Positions 55,233 through 64,000 are shown, counted from the stretch's first letter. The stretch: 64,000 bases of DNA from an uncultured Pelagibacteraceae bacterium (GCA_902523455.1 CABYZG010000007.1:1-64000), one strand, 5' to 3'. The notes: generated by a model not told the origin, from the sequence alone. Translations and numbers: made by a program.

Positions 55233-57073
55233 GCTCTAGTGCACTTACCGCTCATAAAGGTTCTATAAATTTCATCCACTTCCTCGTCAGTAAGAGTTGT
55301 TCTATTAAACATTTTATCAATTATATTGCACTTTTGATCAACAGTTATGCTCTCACTAGATATTCCTTGAAGAATTGAATTTGCCGATAAAGTATTATTA
55401 AACATTGCAATGCCCTTATCGTTAACAGAGTCAAATACGATAAACCTTTCGTTGTTATTTAATTTATTCCACGGTTTCCACTCGGTAGACATATCATATG
55501 GGGCGCTATTTGGATTCCCATCGTAAGCAAAATTTACCCAATATTGTCCCATTTTTGTAGAGAGCTCTAAGTCAGTGAACCTGTTATTTTCACTATACAT
55601 TATGTCATTTATCGCATCAGAGCTCTCGCCTAATAAACCATCTGATTTAAAAATAAATGCTAACTCCATTCCATGTGCAGCGCCTAGTAGATTGGGCAAA
55701 TCAACACCTAAATAGACATTTTGTTCATCCCAATCAAATCGATAAGCATATACTTTTGATTTTTTGTAATTTGATGTAAAGTTTGAAGGCAGATCTACTG
55801 CCCCATATTTCCATGACTCTGCCATGTATTTAGCGTAGGTATCATAATACTTTGGATCTTTGGGTTTTACATATAAATCAAGATATTCTGAGATTGGACT
55901 TAAAAAAGATAATGGCCTATTTACATATTCATCGTTCATAAACATAAACAGTTTATCTTCATCTCGTGTCGAACCAAATATCATAGGTTTATCGTGCATT
56001 TCCCCATCCCTATAAGCTCCATAAATTCCCTTATATGGGATTACTACTCCATCAGGTATTACATTTGGAACATCAATTAATCCAGCTGCATCAGGTCTTG
56101 GCCTATAATATGATATAATATCTTTTGCATCTGCAGTTCTTAAAAGGTCAACAGAAAGCGTCTGATTGCTCATGAAATTTGAAATTTCCTCATCAGATAT
56201 TGATTTGTTCTTTGATTTAATTAAGTGACTTAATAAACTTTTTGATCCTGCTCTTTCATTATTTTCTGCAAACTCTAATGAGTCTGAGCCGAGATAACCG
56301 CTTTGACTAATTCCTCTTTGAAATAAGTCCTCACTTAAAGGTGAAGTCATAAGTGAAATTACATTTCTTGCTCCAGCAGACTCACCAAATATGGTAATGT
56401 TATTTGGGTCACCATTAAAATTTGAAATATTCTCATTAACCCACTTAAGTGATTTTATAATATCAAGAGTTCCAAAATTTGCACTTTGATCAAGTTCATT
56501 ATCTGAGTCTTCATTTAAACCGCTGAAGGCAAACCATCCAAAAGGACCTAATCTATAGTTTGTTGTGACTAAAATTACATCATGTTCCATTATGAAATCG
56601 CCTGAAGTATACAAGTTTGAAGCTGAATAACCCCATGTATTTCCACCTCCGTGTATCCAAAACATGACTGGCAATTTCTTTTTACTGTTGTATGCCTTTT
56701 CTGACAGATAAATATTTAAATAAAGACAGTCCTCAGATCCAATTATTGAACCTCCCTCAATACCGTCCATTGAGTCATAAAAATTACTAACTTGCATACA
56801 TCGATTAGGTAAGGTTTTAGCTTCAAATGTATCAGGCATCAGATCTAATTCTCTTGGAGCTTTCCATCTTAAGTCATCAACTGGAGGCTTTGCAAAGGGA
56901 ATGCCGACAAAAGAAATAGTTTTTGAACCATCTTTTTCTTTTGCTACAGATCCAATAAAGTTAGTGTTTTTGGATTTTAATTTATAAATCTGATCTTCTG
57001 CTAAACTTATATTCAAACTGAATGTAAGAAAAAATATTAGAAGAGATGATATTTTAATTACTTTCTGCAACAT
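55229..57073 (-). CDS. Secreted type-B carboxylesterase
   Basis: An alpha/beta-hydrolase of the carboxylesterase type B / para-nitrobenzyl esterase family, 614 residues, with a signal peptide at residues 1-25 (ending SLAED). The N-terminal signature is GIPFAKPPVDDLRW, then EDCLYLNIY; the nucleophile Ser is in FGESAGARNV (about 220-229), and the catalytic His in GAAHGMELAFIF (about residue 480). The acid is a Glu/Asp between. It probably acts in the periplasm or outside the cell on esters; the substrate is unknown. The 5' end overlaps nnrD by 20 bp. Confidence 0.9.
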   Translation of the reverse strand: MLQKVIKISSLLIFFLTFSLNISLAEDQIYKLKSKNTNFIGSVAKEKDGSKTISFVGIPFAKPPVDDLRWKAPRELDLMPDTFEAKTLPNRCMQVSNFYDSMDGIEGGSIIGSEDCLYLNIYLSEKAYNSKKKLPVMFWIHGGGNTWGYSASNLYTSGDFIMEHDVILVTTNYRLGPFGWFAFSGLNEDSDNELDQSANFGTLDIIKSLKWVNENISNFNGDPNNITIFGESAGARNVISLMTSPLSEDLFQRGISQSGYLGSDSLEFAENNERAGSKSLLSHLIKSKNKSISDEEISNFMSNQTLSVDLLRTADAKDIISYYRPRPDAAGLIDVPNVIPDGVVIPYKGIYGAYRDGEMHDKPMIFGSTRDEDKLFMFMNDEYVNRPLSFLSPISEYLDLYVKPKDPKYYDTYAKYMAESWKYGAVDLPSNFTSNYKKSKVYAYRFDWDEQNVYLGVDLPNLLGAAHGMELAFIFKSDGLLGESSDAINDIMYSENNRFTDLELSTKMGQYWVNFAYDGNPNSAPYDMSTEWKPWNKLNNNERFIVFDSVNDKGIAMFNNTLSANSILQGISSESITVDQKCNIIDKMFNRTTLTDEEVDEIYRTFMSGKCTRA

Positions 57074-58541
57074 ACGAATGCAGCTTTTTAATCATCAGGG
57101 GGATGTTGTCAATAAGATCCTCTGCAATTAGCCCCGGACCTATCATTTCTCCAAGTTTTGAGTGAATATATGCTCCAGCGCAAGCCGCATCAAAAGCATT
57201 CATCTTATTATCTCCAACAAGTGAAGAAATGATTCCAGCAAGAACATCGCCTGATCCTGCGGTTGCTAGATATGGAGCTTCGCTTACATTTATTACAACA
57301 TTACCTTCAGGGTCAGCAATAACTGTATCAGCGCCTTTGAGTAAAACTATACTGCCTGCTAATTTGGCTGCCTCAACACACTTGAGCACTTTATCTTCCA
57401 TTAACGCAATACCTTCACCAAATAGTCTTTTAAATTCACCTTCATGAGGTGTGAGTATTGTATGCGGATAAGTATCAATAAATAATTCTTTTGGATTATT
57501 TTCAAAACATGTAATTGCGTCTGCATCAATTACACAATGATCCACAAAAGCCAGTGCCATTAAAGTTCTAGCTTTAGTCTCGTCGTTTACTCCATTTCCA
57601 GGACCTATGAGGACACTTGAAACTCTTTTGTCTTTTAAAAGTTTTTGGAAATCGTTTTTTTCTTTTATCACTGATAGCAATTCAACTGAGATTTGTGGTT
57701 CTAATATTTTTGCTGTTTCTTCATCGCAGACCATTGTTACTGCTCCTGCCCCAACGCGCATAGCTGATCGACCGGCTAATCGAGCTGCTCCAGTTTGAAA
57801 TTGAGGACCAGTATTAATTACAAGCATTCCTCTTGAATATTTATGATCACTTGAAACTGGAAATGGAAAATTTTTAATCCATAATGATGGATCATTTTTT
57901 TTTATATTCGGCATGATTTTATCAAATACGTTTTTTTTAATTCCAATATCCTCAACTACTATTTCTCCACAATATTTTTTTCCAGGATACAAATAATGAC
58001 ATTTTTTTTTATTAAAAAAAGTAATTGTTTTTGAAGCTTTAAAAGCTTCTCCAAGAACAGCAGAAGTATCGCCATTAATGCCAGATGGAATATCTACGGA
58101 GAAAACATCTAATTTAGATTGATTAATTTTACTAACTAAAGAACTTAAATCATTTGACATTGTTCTTGATAACCCAGTACCAAACAAAGCGTCAACTACA
58201 TAACAATAATTTGATAAACTTCTAATTTTGGAAACAAATAATGATTTATTAAGTTTTTGTTTATAATGTAAATTGTCATTACTTTCCTTGGCTTTACTTA
58301 TAGGGCAATAAATATCAATTTCCATACCTTGCTTTAAAAGAAGGTCAGCTGCAACATAGCCATCGCCACCGTTATTTCCCGGACCACAAATAAAGAGCGC
58401 CCTTTCACCTCTTTGAACAGGAAGATTGTTGAAAACTTTCTTTCCTGCGTTAAACATCAGATCCAAACTAGAAATACCAGATTCAATAGTTAAAAGGTCG
58501 GCCTTTGCCATTTCTTTGTTACTAAGGATGTATTGAGTCAT
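57054..58541 (-). CDS. nnr: Bifunctional NAD(P)H-hydrate epimerase / ADP-dependent dehydratase
   Basis: Repairs hydrated, inactive NADH and NADPH. The N-terminal YjeF epimerase domain covers about residues 1-210, with CGPGNNGGDGYVAADLL, a nucleotide/K-binding motif, and DALFGTGLSR. The C-terminal ribokinase-like dehydratase domain covers about 225-490, with LIGPGNGVND, TPHEGEFKRLFG and the AGSGDVLAGIISSL motif with its catalytic Asp. The fused form is usual in Proteobacteria. Length 495. It begins a minus-strand pair with the esterase and is divergent from glnB. Confidence 0.95.
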   Translation of the reverse strand: MTQYILSNKEMAKADLLTIESGISSLDLMFNAGKKVFNNLPVQRGERALFICGPGNNGGDGYVAADLLLKQGMEIDIYCPISKAKESNDNLHYKQKLNKSLFVSKIRSLSNYCYVVDALFGTGLSRTMSNDLSSLVSKINQSKLDVFSVDIPSGINGDTSAVLGEAFKASKTITFFNKKKCHYLYPGKKYCGEIVVEDIGIKKNVFDKIMPNIKKNDPSLWIKNFPFPVSSDHKYSRGMLVINTGPQFQTGAARLAGRSAMRVGAGAVTMVCDEETAKILEPQISVELLSVIKEKNDFQKLLKDKRVSSVLIGPGNGVNDETKARTLMALAFVDHCVIDADAITCFENNPKELFIDTYPHTILTPHEGEFKRLFGEGIALMEDKVLKCVEAAKLAGSIVLLKGADTVIADPEGNVVINVSEAPYLATAGSGDVLAGIISSLVGDNKMNAFDAACAGAYIHSKLGEMIGPGLIAEDLIDNIPLMIKKLHSYVAESN

Positions 58542-58713
58542 TTATTAGAGATCGCCTATAAGTGTATGTTTTAAATAAAGATAAGTAAAATTTACCTCTA
58601 CTTGTAATTAAATCTATATGTCAATTTGGCATAAAAACATTATATATACATTCTATCATTAATTTTAACTTCTTTCAGAAAATTAATGTATAAAACTTAA
58701 GAGTTAGCTCAAT

Positions 58714-59049
58714 ATGAAAAAAATCGAAGCTGTCATAAAGCCATTTAAGATAGATGATGTAAAAGAAGCACTTGAAAAAGTTGGGGTGCGTGGGATCACT
58801 ATATCTGAAGCCAAAGGCTTAGGCAGACAAAGAGGTTTTACTGAAGTTAACACTGGTGTTGAATATGGTGATTTTCTTCCGAAAATTAGATTAGAAATAA
58901 TCTTACAAGATGATCTTGTCGATACGGCCGTCGAAGCGATTAGGGCTTCAGCAAACACAAATCGTATTGGTGATGGTAAAATATTTGTTTCGAACGTTGA
59001 AACAGTTATGAGAATTCGTACAGGCGAGACTGGTTCGGACGCATTATAA
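58714..59049 (+). CDS. glnB: Nitrogen regulatory PII protein
   Basis: Small trimeric signal protein that reads 2-oxoglutarate, ATP and ADP and controls nitrogen enzymes. It is 111 residues, one less than usual. The N terminus MKKIEAVIKPFKIDDVKEAL and the GDGKIFV signature are normal, and Gln39 is kept. The T-loop (residues 36-56) reads GFTEVNTGVEYGDFLP: Tyr46 is Asn, Tyr51 (the uridylylation site) is kept, and one residue is missing after it, so the 2-oxoglutarate-binding Lys58 is Lys57. It starts a glnB-GSII-GSI run with a 21-bp gap to the next gene. I see no clear sigma54 or NtrC site upstream. Confidence 0.95.
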   Translation: MKKIEAVIKPFKIDDVKEALEKVGVRGITISEAKGLGRQRGFTEVNTGVEYGDFLPKIRLEIILQDDLVDTAVEAIRASANTNRIGDGKIFVSNVETVMRIRTGETGSDAL

Positions 59050-59070
59050 ACTTAATTCAGGGAGAAATTA

Positions 59071-60051
59071 ATGTCAGATATGAAAACTTATGAATACATA
59101 TGGCTTGATGGTTATACACCAGAGCCTTTTATGAGAAGTAAAGTAAAAGCAACCGAAGAAAAATCAGCACCAGACTGGTCATTTGATGGTTCATCTACTC
59201 AACAAGCAGAGGGAGGAAGCTCAGACTGTCTTCTTCTTCCTGTTCAAACTTATTCTAATCCAAATGGACACGATATAGTGATGACACAGGTACAGGCTGC
59301 AGACCATACAACTCATCCATCAAACTTTAGAGCTGCGGCAGCGGAAGTTGTTACTGACGAATGGTGGTTTGGTTTTGAACAAGAATTCTTTTTAACTGAC
59401 GCTAAAACTGGTGAACCACTTGGCTGGGAAGACGGCACACCAAGAGAGCAGGGTGAATTTTATTGTGGCGTTGGAGCGGGCAATGTTGTTGGTAGAGCGA
59501 TATCAGATGCACATCTAAAAGCTTGTATTGATCTTGGGATTACACTTACTGGAACTAATGCAGAAGTTGCACTTGGCCAATGGGAATATCAATGCTTTGG
59601 AAAAGGAATAAAGGCTGCTGACGACTTATGGGTAAGTCGATATTTACTCATGAAAACTGCTGAGGAACATGGCGTCGGAGTGAACTTTCACCCAAAACCA
59701 AAAACTGGCGATTGGAATGGTTCTGGCATGCACACTAATTTTTCTAATGAACAAATGAGATCCTCTGGATCAGAAGAATTATTTACATCAATGTGTGACA
59801 AACTTGGAAAGGTTCATGAAGAAGGTATTGCAGCTTATGGATCAGACAATAATATGAGGCTTACTGGACTTCACGAGACGCAAAGTATCGATAAATTTTC
59901 ATATGGTGTAAGTGATAGAGGTGCTAGTATACGTATTCCAGTTTATACTGTTGAACATAATTGGAATGGGTATCTTGAAGATAGAAGGCCAGCATCGAAT
60001 GCTGATCCATACAAAATTGTAGCACATATAGTTGGGACTTTGACTAAATAA
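59071..60051 (+). CDS. glnII: Glutamine synthetase, type II (GSII)
   Basis: Condenses ammonia and glutamate with ATP. At 326 residues, with the N terminus YEYIWLDGYTPEPFMRSKVK, it belongs to the eukaryote-like GSII class also found in rhizobia and actinobacteria, not to the GSI class of the next gene. Metal and ATP regions are WSFDGSSTQQAEGGSSDCLL, GFEQEFFL, VGVNFHPKPKTGDWNGSGMH and ASIRIPV. GSII lacks the adenylylation loop of GSI. It lies 21 bp after glnB and 21 bp before the GSI gene, an arrangement that would let one promoter drive all three. Confidence 0.95.
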   Translation: MSDMKTYEYIWLDGYTPEPFMRSKVKATEEKSAPDWSFDGSSTQQAEGGSSDCLLLPVQTYSNPNGHDIVMTQVQAADHTTHPSNFRAAAAEVVTDEWWFGFEQEFFLTDAKTGEPLGWEDGTPREQGEFYCGVGAGNVVGRAISDAHLKACIDLGITLTGTNAEVALGQWEYQCFGKGIKAADDLWVSRYLLMKTAEEHGVGVNFHPKPKTGDWNGSGMHTNFSNEQMRSSGSEELFTSMCDKLGKVHEEGIAAYGSDNNMRLTGLHETQSIDKFSYGVSDRGASIRIPVYTVEHNWNGYLEDRRPASNADPYKIVAHIVGTLTK

Positions 60052-60072
60052 ATTCCATAATTAGGGGATCAT

Positions 60073-61482
60073 ATGGGTACTGCGAACGAAGTACTAAAAA
60101 AATTTAAAAATGGTGAAGTCAAGTATCTCGATTTGAGATTTACTGACCCAAAAGGGAAGCTTCAACATTTGACAATGGATGGTACAGCAGTAGACGATGA
60201 TCTCCTAAACAGCGGCGTCTTCTTTGATGGATCCTCTATTTCGGGATGGAAGGCTATTAATGAATCTGACATGGTGCTTAAGCCAGATCTGTCCACAACA
60301 GTGATGGATCCTTTTACAGCACAACCAACTTTAATTGTTTTTTGCGATGTTCTCGATGCAGTTTCAAAAAAACCATATGAGAGAGATCCAAGAGGAACTG
60401 CAAGAAAAGCAGAAGAGTATGTCAAAGCAAGTGGAATTGGCGATAAAATATATATGGGCCCGGAAGCAGAGTTTTTTATATTTGATGATGTAAAATTTCA
60501 AGTTGATATGAACAAATCAATGTTTGAAATTGATAGTACTGAAGGCCCATATAATTCTGGACGCTCTTATGAAAGCGGCAACTTAGCACACAGACCAGGT
60601 GTAAAAGGAGGATATTTTCCTGTACCGCCTGTTGATAGCGCACAAGATATAAGAACAGAGTTTCTTGAAGAATTAAAAAATTTAGGACTAAAGATGGAAA
60701 AACATCATCATGAAGTTGCTCCCAGTCAACATGAATTAGGACTGAAATTTGATACTTTACTAAAACAGGGCGATGCTATGCAGCTTTATAAGTATGGCGT
60801 ACACATGGTCGCAAATGCATTTGGTAAAACTGCCACATTCATGCCTAAGCCAGTTAAAGGCGATAATGGAACTGGAATGCATACACACCAATCCATATGG
60901 AAAAATGGCGAACCTCTATTTGCGGGAGATAAATATGCAGGCTTATCCGAGATGGCATTGCACTACATTGGTGGGATCATAAAACATGGAAGAGCGCTTA
61001 ACGCGTTTACGAATGCTAGCACAAATAGTTATAAGAGACTTATACCAGGATTCGAAGCTCCTGTGATACTTGTATACTCAGCAAGAAACAGATCCGCCTC
61101 ATGTCGTATACCTGTTTCAGATAATCCTAAAGGAAAAAGAGTTGAAGTAAGGTTTCCAGATCCTTCGGCAAATCCTTATTTAGCATTTTCAGCAATGCTT
61201 ATGGCTGGGATGGACGGTATTAAAAACAAAATTGATCCAGGAAATGCTGCAGATGAAGATCTTTATGAATTACCAGAGGAAGAGGTTAAAAAATTACCTA
61301 CAGTTTGTGGTTCTCTCAGAGAGGCACTTGAGGCAGTGGCCGAAGATAGGGCTTTTTTAACTGAAGGTGGAGTATTCACTGATGACCAAATTGATGCATA
61401 TATAGACCTGAAAATGGAAGATGTATATGATCTAGAACACTCTCCTCACCCTATTGAATACAAAAACTATTTTAGTGTGTGA
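60073..61482 (+). CDS. glnA: Glutamine synthetase, type I (GSI-beta)
   Basis: Dodecameric glutamine synthetase, 469 residues, the usual bacterial form. Metal/ATP motifs are FFDGSSISGW, GPEAEFFIFDD, KPVKGDNGTGMHTHQS and NRSASCRIP. The adenylylation Tyr is in DLYELP (E. coli Tyr397), so it is a GSI-beta enzyme that GlnE could modify. A ribosome-binding site AGGGG lies just upstream. It follows GSII by 21 bp. Confidence 0.96.
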   Translation: MGTANEVLKKFKNGEVKYLDLRFTDPKGKLQHLTMDGTAVDDDLLNSGVFFDGSSISGWKAINESDMVLKPDLSTTVMDPFTAQPTLIVFCDVLDAVSKKPYERDPRGTARKAEEYVKASGIGDKIYMGPEAEFFIFDDVKFQVDMNKSMFEIDSTEGPYNSGRSYESGNLAHRPGVKGGYFPVPPVDSAQDIRTEFLEELKNLGLKMEKHHHEVAPSQHELGLKFDTLLKQGDAMQLYKYGVHMVANAFGKTATFMPKPVKGDNGTGMHTHQSIWKNGEPLFAGDKYAGLSEMALHYIGGIIKHGRALNAFTNASTNSYKRLIPGFEAPVILVYSARNRSASCRIPVSDNPKGKRVEVRFPDPSANPYLAFSAMLMAGMDGIKNKIDPGNAADEDLYELPEEEVKKLPTVCGSLREALEAVAEDRAFLTEGGVFTDDQIDAYIDLKMEDVYDLEHSPHPIEYKNYFSV

Positions 61483-61538
61483 CAATTAGTTAAATTCTAA
61501 AAGGTGACCTTTGTAAATAAAATGCTATAAATAGTAAA

Positions 61539-62714
61539 ATGGAATTAACAACAGAACACGAAGAATTAAAGAGATCAGCTCTTAAATTCGTTGAAGATGA
61601 AATCAACCCCTATGTAGACGAGTGGGAAGAAAATGAAATTTTCCCTGCTCATGAGCTATTCAAAAAATTAGGTGATCAAGGATTTCTTGGTGTAACTAAA
61701 CCTGAAAAATACGGTGGATCTGGATTAGACTATTCATATGGAGCAGTTCTTAATGAGGCATTGGCGCATATTAAATGCGGCGGTGTTCCAATGGCTATTG
61801 GTGTGCAGACAGATATGTCAACTCCAGCATTGGCGCGCTTCGGCAGCGAAGAGATATGTAATGAATTTTTAAAACCATCTATTACAGGAGATCTTGTTTC
61901 TTGCCTTGGTGTCTCTGAACCAAGTGCTGGTTCTGATGTGGCTGCTATTAAAACTCATGCGATTAAGGATGGCGATGATTACGTAATCAATGGATCAAAA
62001 ATGTGGATTACAAATGGTACACAAGCAGACTGGATGTGTATGCTTGCAAATACTGAAAGTGACAATAAAAATAAACATTTAAATAAATCTCTTATATGCG
62101 TACCTCTTAAGGAAGATGGTAAAAGAACAAAAGGTGTAACAATCAATCGTAAACTAAAAAAAATGGGTATGCATTCATCTGATACTGCTGAAATATTTTT
62201 TGACGATGTAAGAGTGCCAAAGAAAAATTTAGTCGGAGAAGAAGGTAAAGGCTTTATTTATCAAATGATGCAGTTTCAAGAGGAAAGGCTTTACGCAGCC
62301 ATTGCTGGCTATACTGGCTGTGAATTAGCTATTAATGAGACTATTAATTATACAAGACAAAGAAAGACATTTGGTAAGCCAATTCTAGACAATCAGATTG
62401 TTCATTACAAACTTTCTGAGCTAATGACGGAGGTTGAAGCTTTAAAAGCTCTTACATGGAAAGGAATTGAGATTCATGTAAATGGTGGTGATTGCACAAA
62501 GCTAGCTTCAATGTCAAAGCTAAAAGCAACACGTCTTTCTAGAAAAGTTAACGATGAGTGCTTACAATATTGGGGTGGCATGGGTTATATGGATGAGTCA
62601 CCTATTTCAAGAGCATATAGAGATGGACGTTTAGGCTCGATTGGCGGTGGATCAGATGAAGTAATGCTAGGCATTATTTCAAAATATCTTGACATTCTTC
62701 CAGGAAAAAATTAA
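61539..62714 (+). CDS. Acyl-CoA dehydrogenase family protein
   Basis: FAD enzyme of 391 residues that introduces a trans-2 double bond into an acyl-CoA. Signature 1 is LGVSEPSAGSDVAAIKT, signature 2 is FGKPILDNQIVHYKLSELMTEVEA (given in part). A Glu in helix G (QEERLYAAIAG, about residue 245) is the likely catalytic base, because the C-terminal Glu of the short/medium-chain class is replaced by Gly-Gly-Ser (GGGSDEVML). That pattern fits the isovaleryl-, long-chain or citronellyl-CoA group. The convergent carboxylase gene hints at leucine or isoprenoid-type acid breakdown, by inference. Confidence 0.88.
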   Translation: MELTTEHEELKRSALKFVEDEINPYVDEWEENEIFPAHELFKKLGDQGFLGVTKPEKYGGSGLDYSYGAVLNEALAHIKCGGVPMAIGVQTDMSTPALARFGSEEICNEFLKPSITGDLVSCLGVSEPSAGSDVAAIKTHAIKDGDDYVINGSKMWITNGTQADWMCMLANTESDNKNKHLNKSLICVPLKEDGKRTKGVTINRKLKKMGMHSSDTAEIFFDDVRVPKKNLVGEEGKGFIYQMMQFQEERLYAAIAGYTGCELAINETINYTRQRKTFGKPILDNQIVHYKLSELMTEVEALKALTWKGIEIHVNGGDCTKLASMSKLKATRLSRKVNDECLQYWGGMGYMDESPISRAYRDGRLGSIGGGSDEVMLGIISKYLDILPGKN

Positions 62715-64000
62715 TTACATTCTTGCAACGCCAAAAGTATTTGGCTTTAATTCTCTTTTATCGCCATCACTGATGATGTTTAAGCATTCACCTAAAATCT
62801 TTCTTGTATCTTTTGGATCAATTATTCCATCATCCCATAATCTTGCTGAGCAAAATATTGCTTCACCTTCCTCACGGTACTGATCAATTATTTTCTGCTT
62901 CATGCCTTCAAGCATTTCAAGGTTCTCTCCGTATATTTTTTTGGGGTCTTGACCTTTTCGTTCAGCACCTTCAAGAGCTACTTGAGCCATTGTTCTAGCT
63001 GCCTGTTCCCCTCCCATCACACTCATTTTTGCATTTGGCCATGAGAATAAAAATCTAGGATCATAAGATCTTCCCGCCATTCCATATTCTCCCGCACCAA
63101 AAGAGGCTCCAATCCTAAGTGTTATTTTAGGAACAGTGCAATTAGTTACCGCTTGTATCATCTTTGATCCGTGCCTTATCATTCCTTTTGCTTCCTCTTT
63201 AGTACCCACCATAAAGCCAGTTATATTTTGAAGGAAAATAAGTGGCGTATTAGATTGAGAACAAATTTGTATGAATTGAGTAGCTTTGTTTGCACTTTCA
63301 GAAAATATCGGTCCATTGTTCCCTAAAATTCCAACTTTATAACCTTGAATAGTTGCATGTCCTGTTATGAGGGTTTTGCCCCAGCCTTCTTTAAACTCTA
63401 AGAAATCAGAACCATCAACAATTCTTGCAATCACTTCCCGGCAATCATACGGGGTTTTATAATCAACTGGAACAACCCCCGTTAACTCATCAGGTGAATA
63501 AACGGGCTCATCATACTCAGACTTTTGAGTGGAATTGAAATCATTATTCCATCCAATATTCTTCATTACATCTCTTGCAATCTCGATTGCATGTGCATCG
63601 TCGTTTGCCATATATTCAGCAAGTCCGGAAACTGCAAAATGTAAATCTGCTCCACCAATTTCTTCGTCAGTAGCAATCTCACCAAGCGAAGCTCTTAATA
63701 AGGGAGGTCCTGCTAGAAATATTTTTGACCTTTCTTTAACCACAATTATATAGTCTGATAAGCCTGTCTGGTAAGCGCCTCCTGCAGTTGATGAACCATG
63801 AACTACGCCAATTGTCGGAATTCCCATTGCTGACATTTTAGAAAGATTTGCAAAACTTCTACCGCCTTTAATAAACATATCGGTCTGTCTCAGCAGATTT
63901 GCACCAGCGCTCTCAATTAACTGTATAAAAGGTAATTTATTTTCAAAAATTATTTGAGCACCTCTTAGTGCCTTTTCAGTGCCCATCGCAGATGCACTTC
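62715..64000 (-). CDS. Acyl-CoA carboxylase beta (carboxyltransferase) subunit, N-terminally cut by window edge
   Basis: C-terminal 427 codons of a biotin-dependent carboxyltransferase of the methylcrotonyl/geranyl/propionyl-CoA type. The frame stays open to the window end, and the ATG at 63986 is internal. The acyl-CoA region contains GGRSFANLSKMSAMGIPT and GSSTAGGAYQTGLSDY, the C-terminal half contains FLQNITGFMVG and IGASFGAGEYGMAGR, and the end reads WPNAKMSVMGGEQAARTMAQ, typical of the MCC/GCC group. It needs a biotin carboxylase alpha subunit that should lie outside this window. It shares no gap with the convergent acyl-CoA dehydrogenase stop. Confidence 0.9.
   Translation of the reverse strand, partial: SASAMGTEKALRGAQIIFENKLPFIQLIESAGANLLRQTDMFIKGGRSFANLSKMSAMGIPTIGVVHGSSTAGGAYQTGLSDYIIVVKERSKIFLAGPPLLRASLGEIATDEEIGGADLHFAVSGLAEYMANDDAHAIEIARDVMKNIGWNNDFNSTQKSEYDEPVYSPDELTGVVPVDYKTPYDCREVIARIVDGSDFLEFKEGWGKTLITGHATIQGYKVGILGNNGPIFSESANKATQFIQICSQSNTPLIFLQNITGFMVGTKEEAKGMIRHGSKMIQAVTNCTVPKITLRIGASFGAGEYGMAGRSYDPRFLFSWPNAKMSVMGGEQAARTMAQVALEGAERKGQDPKKIYGENLEMLEGMKQKIIDQYREEGEAIFCSARLWDDGIIDPKDTRKILGECLNIISDGDKRELKPNTFGVARM

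Noticed and set aside
58626-58642. TTGGCA upstream of glnB resembling the -24 element of a sigma54 promoter
   Set aside because: The GC of the -12 element is missing at the needed spacing (CATTA instead of TTGCA), so it is not a convincing sigma54 promoter.
61498-61512. AAAGG/CCTTT hairpin after glnA as a terminator
   Set aside because: 5-bp stem with a 3-nt loop and no T-run downstream, too weak to call.
1-64000. CRISPR array, prophage, transposase, defence or secretion system
   Set aside because: No regularly spaced repeats, integrase, transposase or recognised defence genes were seen on either strand.

Overview
The window is an AT-rich, very tightly packed stretch of an alphaproteobacterial chromosome. 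The evidence is synteny and protein families: trpEGDC-lexA-gltA, the rpsB-tsf-pyrH-frr-uppS-cdsA-dxr-bamA-skp-lpxD-fabZ-lpxA-lpxI string, a 14-gene nuo operon followed by birA-coaX-rnj-mce-DUF1467-proS-lolCD-dnaE, and tig-clpP-clpX-lon-hup with tRNA-Val and tRNA-Asp. The low GC, 1-14 bp gene overlaps, absence of spacers and loss of several usual neighbours point to a streamlined marine lineage (SAR11, HIMB59 or AEGEAN-169-like). That placement is inference and the species cannot be named.

Layout. 1-2978: end of trpE, then trpG, trpD, trpC. 3042-5124: lexA with its own GAAC-N7-GAAC operator, then gltA. 5127-16360 (minus): 13 genes from rpsB to lpxI, covering translation, undecaprenyl/isoprenoid and phospholipid synthesis, outer-membrane assembly and lipid A. 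They are read from a promoter and structured leader just 3' of dnaE. 16479-41184 (minus): 23 genes from nuoA to dnaE with no gap above 6 bp. 41185-47030: an accessory segment between nuoA and tRNA-Asp holding a SMP-30-like lactonase, a GST, a quinone reductase-like flavoprotein, two small unknown membrane proteins, a soluble BtuF-like protein and a secreted ceramidase-like protein. 47031-53835 (minus): tRNA-Asp, tRNA-Val, HU, lon, clpX, clpP, tig, tRNA-Leu, the proteostasis block. 53922-58541: a D-2-hydroxyacid dehydrogenase, two tiny proteins (DUF2256 and DUF1543-like), a secreted type-B carboxylesterase and the NAD(P)HX repair enzyme. 58714-61482: glnB, type II glutamine synthetase and type I glutamine synthetase, the ammonium-assimilation unit. 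61539-64000: an acyl-CoA dehydrogenase and a convergent, truncated biotin-dependent acyl-CoA carboxylase beta subunit.

Most of the window is core metabolism. The points worth a second look are: (i) a 29-bp copy of the 3' end of tRNA-Asp 1.76 kb away, bracketing the ceramidase-like gene like an old attachment site; (ii) a roughly 140-residue insertion near the C terminus of NuoG carrying two copies of a W-x-D-L-x(3)-Q motif; (iii) an rpsB leader in which a 6-bp stem covers the Shine-Dalgarno sequence; (iv) absence of lpxB and rseP from a cluster that normally carries them; (v) a PII protein with a shortened T-loop lacking Tyr46, next to two unrelated glutamine synthetases; (vi) a heat-shock-type promoter in front of lon. 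I did not find a defence system, CRISPR array, prophage or intact transposon.
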